DNA of 54,493 bases from Megamonas sp. UBA1799 (GTDB taxonomy: Bacteria; Bacillota; Negativicutes; Selenomonadales; Selenomonadaceae), in the NCBI GenBank assembly GCA_002319815.1, contig DCFR01000034.1, positions 1 to 54,493 on the forward strand, in the 5' to 3' direction. The notes under the pieces are model-generated. The model did no database searches and was not told the DNA's origin. It saw only the letters and a list, made by a program, of their open reading frames with translations. A program made the translations under genes and the position numbers. The number at the start of each line of letters is the position of its first letter. Positions within the stretch are counted from its first letter, which is position 1. Positions 50,703-54,493 of the stretch are shown in pieces.

Positions 50703-52749
50703 TACTGCTTTTCTTTCTTTTACCGCCCGGCAGGGTATTTTCCAGTTCATAAATCATATCCCGAAGCTCTGCCGCCCGCTCAAACTCCAATGCCCGCGAA
50801 GCCTCCTGCATCTGTCGCAGAAGCGTTTTCAGCAGAGACTCCTTCTCTTTCTTACTGAGTTTGCGTTTTTTATCGCTGTCAGCGTCATATGCTGCCGGGC
50901 TTTCAGCCACCAGCGTAGTTTCAATAAGATTCATCACCGGCTTGATGATCGTTTTCGGCGTAATATGATGTTCTTCATTATATTGCTCCTGCACCACGCG
51001 CCGCCGCTGTGTCTCATCCATAGCGCGCTGCATGGAATCCGTAATCCGGTCCGCATACATGATAACATGACCATGTTCATTGCGGGCCGCCCGCCCAATG
51101 ATCTGAATCAGCGACGTATCGGACCGCAGGAATCCTTCCTTATCCGCGTCCAAAATGGCAATCAGCGATACCTCCGGCATATCCAAGCCTTCGCGCAGCA
51201 AGTTGATGCCGACCAGCACGTCAAACTTGCCGGCACGAAGATCGCGAATCAGAGCGGCGCGCTCCATCGTCACAATATCCGAATGCAGATAGCGCACCCG
51301 GATGCCCGTTTCCTTCAGGTAATCCGTAAGATTTTCTGCCATTTTTTTCGTCAGTGTCGTGACCAGCACTCGCTCGTTTTGTTCAGTACGAAGCCGTATC
51401 TCATGTATCAGATCATCAATCTGTCCCTGCAGCGGCCGCACCTCAATCCCTGGATCCAGCAGCCCGGTTGGACGGATAATCTGCTGTACGACCTGCTGCG
51501 CTTTGCCTAATTCATACGCAGCCGGCGTCGCCGATATATAAATAATCTGATTGATGCGCTGCTCAAACTCTTCAAATTTCAAAGGCCGGTTATCAAAAGC
51601 CGAAGGCAGCCGGAAACCGTTCTCCACCAAAGACTCCTTGCGGGAACGGTCGCCCGCATACATGGCGCGCAGCTGCGGCATTGTCACATGCGATTCGTCC
51701 ATAACAATAAGAAAATCATCGGGGAAATAGTCCAGCAGCGTATAAGGAGCATCCCCCGACTGCCGATGCGTCAGATGACGCGAGTAATTTTCAATCCCGG
51801 AACAATACCCCATTTCCTGCATCATTTCCAAATCATAATTGGTTCGCTGCTGCAGCCGCTGCGCTTCCAGCATTTTCCCCTTTGCCTGCAGCGATTGCAG
51901 CTGCTCTTCCAGTTCTTCCTGAATCGTCGTCATCGCCAGATCGAGATCTTCCTTGGACGTCACATAATGAGATGCCGGAAAAATCATGGAATGAGTCCGT
52001 TCCCCATAAATTTCCCCGGTAATTACATCGTATTCAACAATGCGTTCCACCTCATCGCCAAAAAGTTCAATCCGCACCGCCCGATTATTATAGCCCGCAG
52101 GAAACACTTCGACAACGTCCCCACGCACCCGAAACCGGCCGCGTTCAAATGCGATGTCATTGCGCTCGTACTGCATTGTAATTAACTTGCGAAGGATATC
52201 ATCGCGATCGATACTTTGTCCCTTATGCAAAGATAAGACCATTTCATGATAGCTTTCCGGCGAACCCAATCCGTAAATACAGGACACGCTCGCCACGACA
52301 ATGACATCGCGCCGCTCAAACAGCGAACACGTGGCCGAATGCCGCAGCTCATCAATTTCATCATTGATGGAAGCATCCTTTTCAATATAAGTATCCGTCG
52401 ATGCAATATAAGCTTCCGGCTGATAATAGTCATAATAACTGACAAAATACCCCACATAATTCTCCGGGAAAAACGCCTTGAATTCACTGGCCAGCTGCGC
52501 CGCTAATGTTTTATTATGGGCAATCACCAGCGTCGGTTTCTGTACTTTTTCAATGACCTTGGCAATCGTATACGTCTTGCCGGTTCCCGTTGCGCCCAGC
52601 AGTACCTGCGCCGTCTGGCCATTCTCCACACCGGCGGCGAGATCGACAATTGCCTTGGGCTGATCGCCCTTGGGCTCAAACGGAGCCACAACTTTAAAAG
52701 GCTTTTCGTCAGCAAACTGCATCGTATTAAGTTTCGGTACCATTGCCAT
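50692..52749 (-). CDS. uvrB: Excinuclease ABC subunit B
   Basis: Damage-verifying helicase of nucleotide excision repair. 685 residues. Walker A GATGTGKTYTIA near 53-64, beta-hairpin region with VSYYDYYQPEAYIASTDTYIEKD, DEXX-type motif DESHVTMPQ, motif VI IGRAARNEHG, and the C-terminal UVR motif (EASRALEFERAAELRDMIYELE-like) that binds UvrC. GGGGG lies 7 bases before the ATG. First gene of uvrB-uvrA-uvrC. Confidence 0.98.
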   Translation of the reverse strand: MAMVPKLNTMQFADEKPFKVVAPFEPKGDQPKAIVDLAAGVENGQTAQVLLGATGTGKTYTIAKVIEKVQKPTLVIAHNKTLAAQLASEFKAFFPENYVGYFVSYYDYYQPEAYIASTDTYIEKDASINDEIDELRHSATCSLFERRDVIVVASVSCIYGLGSPESYHEMVLSLHKGQSIDRDDILRKLITMQYERNDIAFERGRFRVRGDVVEVFPAGYNNRAVRIELFGDEVERIVEYDVITGEIYGERTHSMIFPASHYVTSKEDLDLAMTTIQEELEEQLQSLQAKGKMLEAQRLQQRTNYDLEMMQEMGYCSGIENYSRHLTHRQSGDAPYTLLDYFPDDFLIVMDESHVTMPQLRAMYAGDRSRKESLVENGFRLPSAFDNRPLKFEEFEQRINQIIYISATPAAYELGKAQQVVQQIIRPTGLLDPGIEVRPLQGQIDDLIHEIRLRTEQNERVLVTTLTKKMAENLTDYLKETGIRVRYLHSDIVTMERAALIRDLRAGKFDVLVGINLLREGLDMPEVSLIAILDADKEGFLRSDTSLIQIIGRAARNEHGHVIMYADRITDSMQRAMDETQRRRVVQEQYNEEHHITPKTIIKPVMNLIETTLVAESPAAYDADSDKKRKLSKKEKESLLKTLLRQMQEASRALEFERAAELRDMIYELENTLPGGKRKKSSIGK

Positions 52750-52787
52750 ATGCCTGCCCCCTTCCGAACATACATGCTACTATTGCT

Positions 52788-52793
52788 ATTATA
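52788..52793 (-). promoter_or_regulatory. -10 box of uvrB
   Basis: Perfect minus-strand TATAAT, 39 bases before the start codon. The -35 region is poor (TTTTCT at the normal distance). A CGAAC half-site of the LexA-type (Cheo box) pattern lies at 52765-52769, between the -10 and the start. Confidence 0.45.
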
Positions 52794-52810
52794 ACGCAGA
52801 TATCCTATAA

Positions 52811-52844
52811 AGAAAAGAGAGAAGAAGGTTTCCCTTCTTCTCTC
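52811..52844 (-). terminator. Terminator after the symporter gene
   Basis: Minus-strand 12-pair perfect stem (GAGAGAAGAAGG with CCTTCTTCTCTC), loop of four, followed by TTTTCTTT. It lies about 20 bases beyond the stop. Confidence 0.92.
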
Positions 52845-52863
52845 AGCAAAAAACAGTCTATTC

Positions 52864-54081
52864 TTACAAAGCTTCTTCCGTTGCCGGACTCTCGGCAAAC
52901 TGATCGCCGTCAATTTTATCCACGATAAGCGTCAATGCCTGATCACCCGTTACATTAGTCGCCGTACCGAAACTGTCCTGCGAAAAATGCAGCGAAATAA
53001 TGAGCTGCTGCATTGGTTCCGTAAAGCCCAGCATGGAAGTAATGATGCCCAGCGCCGCCATAACGCCGCCGCCCGGAACGCCCGGAGCCGCAACCATTGT
53101 TACGCCCAGCATAAAAATATACGGTGTAAACAACGTAAGATTGACATCCATGCCCATGGCAATCATAATGCCCATAGATCCCAGGACCAAACAGATCGTA
53201 TCACCGGCCAGATGAATTGTCGCGCAAAGCGGAATACAAAAATCAGCGATTTCACCTTTAATGCCATTTTTTTTGGCACAGGCCAGATTAACCGGAATCG
53301 TCGACGCTGAGGACTGAGTCCCCACCGCCGTTGCATAAGCCGGCAGAATATTTTTAATCAGCCGGTAGTTATTGCGGCGGCAGATCAGACTGGAAATGCC
53401 AAACTGAAAGGCAAGATATAGCAGCTGCAGCAACAAAATGCAAATATACAAGGAAATAAAAATCTTGGCCGTTGCCACCAACTTGCCCTGCGCCGCCAGT
53501 TTACAAAACAAGCCGGCCACATAGAACGGAATAAGCGGAATGATGATTTTTGTCAACACCTGAGTAATAATATTCTGCATTTCACGAAACATGCCCAGCA
53601 GAGCTTTACCCTGATTATTGGCCATACCGATGCCCAGCACAAAAGCCAACACCAAGGCCGTCATGACCCCGCAAATCGGCTCGACCGCAATCGTAATAAA
53701 CGGATCATAAACAGCCCCGGCGGCAACATTGCCGGAAAAAGGCGCAATCACCCCCGGCAGAACAGCGCTGCCGATAAAATAAGCCGAAAACCCAGCCAGA
53801 ATCGTTGACAAATATGCCAGTCCCAAAGTAATACCGAAAAGCTTATTAGCCCGCTTGCCAAGATCGGCCATGCCCACCGAAACAAAAGAAATAATCAGCA
53901 GGGGAATAATAAAAGATAAAAAAGTACTGAACAAAGACGTAAACGTAGCAAAAATACGTACCATAGCATCAAACAACAGTGTATCCTGAATACCCATGAT
54001 AGATCCCAGCGAACCTAAAAACATACCTCCCGCAATACCCAGCAGCAAACGAGGCAGCAGTCCTAACCTTGACAAAATCAT
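52864..54081 (-). CDS. Dicarboxylate/amino acid:cation symporter (DAACS family)
   Basis: 405-residue polytopic transporter with around eight membrane segments. The family hairpins and motifs are seen: SSASTIPVNLACAKKNGI (serine-rich hairpin), CIPLCATIHLAGDTI, and APGVPGGGVMAALGIITSMLGF, the gate/substrate region of GltPh-like transporters. Typical substrates are glutamate, aspartate, serine/threonine or C4-dicarboxylates; the member is closest in size to the SstT/GltT group, but the substrate is not readable. It has its own promoter and terminator. Confidence 0.9.
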   Translation of the reverse strand: MILSRLGLLPRLLLGIAGGMFLGSLGSIMGIQDTLLFDAMVRIFATFTSLFSTFLSFIIPLLIISFVSVGMADLGKRANKLFGITLGLAYLSTILAGFSAYFIGSAVLPGVIAPFSGNVAAGAVYDPFITIAVEPICGVMTALVLAFVLGIGMANNQGKALLGMFREMQNIITQVLTKIIIPLIPFYVAGLFCKLAAQGKLVATAKIFISLYICILLLQLLYLAFQFGISSLICRRNNYRLIKNILPAYATAVGTQSSASTIPVNLACAKKNGIKGEIADFCIPLCATIHLAGDTICLVLGSMGIMIAMGMDVNLTLFTPYIFMLGVTMVAAPGVPGGGVMAALGIITSMLGFTEPMQQLIISLHFSQDSFGTATNVTGDQALTLIVDKIDGDQFAESPATEEAL

Positions 54082-54112
54082 TTCTCCACATCCTTATAGT
54101 TTATCCTTTATG

Positions 54113-54136
54113 AATGCAGATATGTGCGTCTGCATT
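54113..54136 (-). other. Hairpin in the symporter leader
   Basis: Minus-strand AATGCAGA/TCTGCATT stem of 8 pairs with an 8-base loop, lying between the promoter and the start codon. No T run follows, so it is not a terminator. It might protect the mRNA or bind a regulator. Confidence 0.35.
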
Positions 54137-54148
54137 GCATACTTTATT

Positions 54149-54177
54149 ATTTTAGGCATGAAACTATATAAAGTCAA
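54149..54177 (-). promoter_or_regulatory. Promoter of the symporter gene
   Basis: Minus-strand TTGACT (54172-54177), 17-bp spacer, TAAAAT (54149-54154). Transcription would start near 54142, giving a leader of about 60 bases. Confidence 0.75.
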
Positions 54178-54200
54178 GTCTGCAGCATAATTTTTCAGAC

Positions 54201-54230
54201 AAAAAAAGCTGCCCTGAAAAAGCAGCAGCC
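54201..54230 (-). terminator. Terminator of the gene at the right edge
   Basis: Minus-strand GCTGC/GCAGC stem with an 8-10-base loop (two registers possible) followed by seven T. It lies just after the stop of the partial gene. Confidence 0.8.
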
Positions 54231-54235
54231 AAAAA

Positions 54236-54493
54236 TCAACCCTTTGTTAGAGAAACAGCTTCCTGATAGGTCAGTAAAACAGAAACCCTGACATCATGCC
54301 GCGCATTCAAATCCATAAACTCGCCCTCATCGGTCTGAACCACCGGCAGCGCGTTCATACGGCTGTCATCAATATAGACAATTTTCGCTTTTTTCCCATT
54401 TGACAGCCGGACCCAGCTGCCATTGAGGGAATGACACACCTTGCGGATAAAAAGCAAGCCGTATTCAGCGAGGCTGCTGAAAAAGCAGTTCAA
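54236..54493 (-). CDS. C-terminal end of a larger protein, probably HD-GYP type (partial)
   Basis: The frame runs off the right edge, so the true start is outside the window. The visible 85 residues contain GSWVRLSNGKKAKIVYIDDSR, VVQTDEGEFMDLN, and end in YQEAVSLTKG. This pattern is like the tail that follows the HD-GYP domain of many c-di-GMP phosphodiesterases (RLSNGE-A-VV-INP, then PVV). That is family recollection on a short piece, so the assignment is tentative. Confidence 0.5.
   Translation of the reverse strand: MNCFFSSLAEYGLLFIRKVCHSLNGSWVRLSNGKKAKIVYIDDSRMNALPVVQTDEGEFMDLNARHDVRVSVLLTYQEAVSLTKG

Overview
The window is a dense, housekeeping-rich stretch of a bacterial chromosome, with roughly even base composition by eye. 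The gene order is typical of Firmicutes: ireB-ruvX-DUF1292-mltG-trmR-trhP-acyP-aroQ-pepP-efp, then asp23-amaP-DUF2273-nusB-xseA-xseB-ispA-dxs-tlyA-nadK-argR-recN, then nudix-M50 protease-trpS-scpA-scpB. In spore formers this order is normally interrupted by sporulation genes (spoIIIA cluster after efp, spoIVB/spo0A after recN, spmAB near scpB). None is present, which fits a non-sporulating lineage. Together with ATP-dependent PEP carboxykinase, malate dehydrogenase and rubredoxin, the best guess is an anaerobic member of the Negativicutes (Acidaminococcus/Phascolarctobacterium-like). That placement is inference; there is no rRNA or marker phylogeny here.

Almost every gene runs leftward (minus strand). 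The exception is nadE (39962-41857, plus). Reading from the left: 1-148 holds an outward-facing promoter. 149-9346 carries a glucosaminidase, tyrS, a class A penicillin-binding protein, mutS2, a large tandem U32 (RlhA-like) protein and an unreported-length 49-residue membrane protein. 9500-13068 is the scpB-scpA-trpS-M50-NUDIX operon with its own promoter and terminator. 13252-14064 is a protein of unknown function. 14171-22340 is the recN-argR-nadK-tlyA-dxs-ispA-xseB-xseA block (DNA repair, arginine control, NADP, isoprenoid precursors). 22405-24106 is nusB plus the Asp23/AmaP/DUF2273 envelope-stress set. 24321-29637 runs efp-pepP-aroQ-acyP-trhP-trmR-mltG. 29819-30924 is DUF1292-ruvX-ireB. 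31062-35854 is asd-dapB-TVP38-recG (lysine/threonine branch, membrane protein, recombination). 35978-39857 is pckA-thrC-ybaK. 39962-44860 is nadE, a GDSL hydrolase, tadA, a 90-residue unknown, mdh and rubredoxin. 44930-52749 is a PHP phosphoesterase followed by the nucleotide-excision-repair set uvrC-uvrA-uvrB. 52864-54081 is a dicarboxylate/amino acid symporter, and the right edge cuts the C-terminal end of what looks like an HD-GYP protein.

No intergenic gap exceeds 300 bases. The longest are pckA-thrC (37586-37806), asp23-efp (24107-24320), DUF1292-mltG (29638-29818) and mdh-side 43454-43631; each contains terminators and/or promoters that are listed. I saw no tRNA, rRNA, CRISPR array, insertion sequence, prophage gene, T-box or recognised riboswitch. 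I did not find a convincing new multi-gene system. The most interesting unexplained items are a perfect 13-bp inverted repeat upstream of pckA, a phased 11-bp direct repeat upstream of the PHP gene, a three-codon leader ORF upstream of the GDSL hydrolase, the Cys/His-rich insert in the DUF1292 protein, the tandem U32 protein, and three small or unknown proteins.

Several start sites have been moved from the longest possible reading frame to the codon that has a ribosome binding site; these are stated in the entries.
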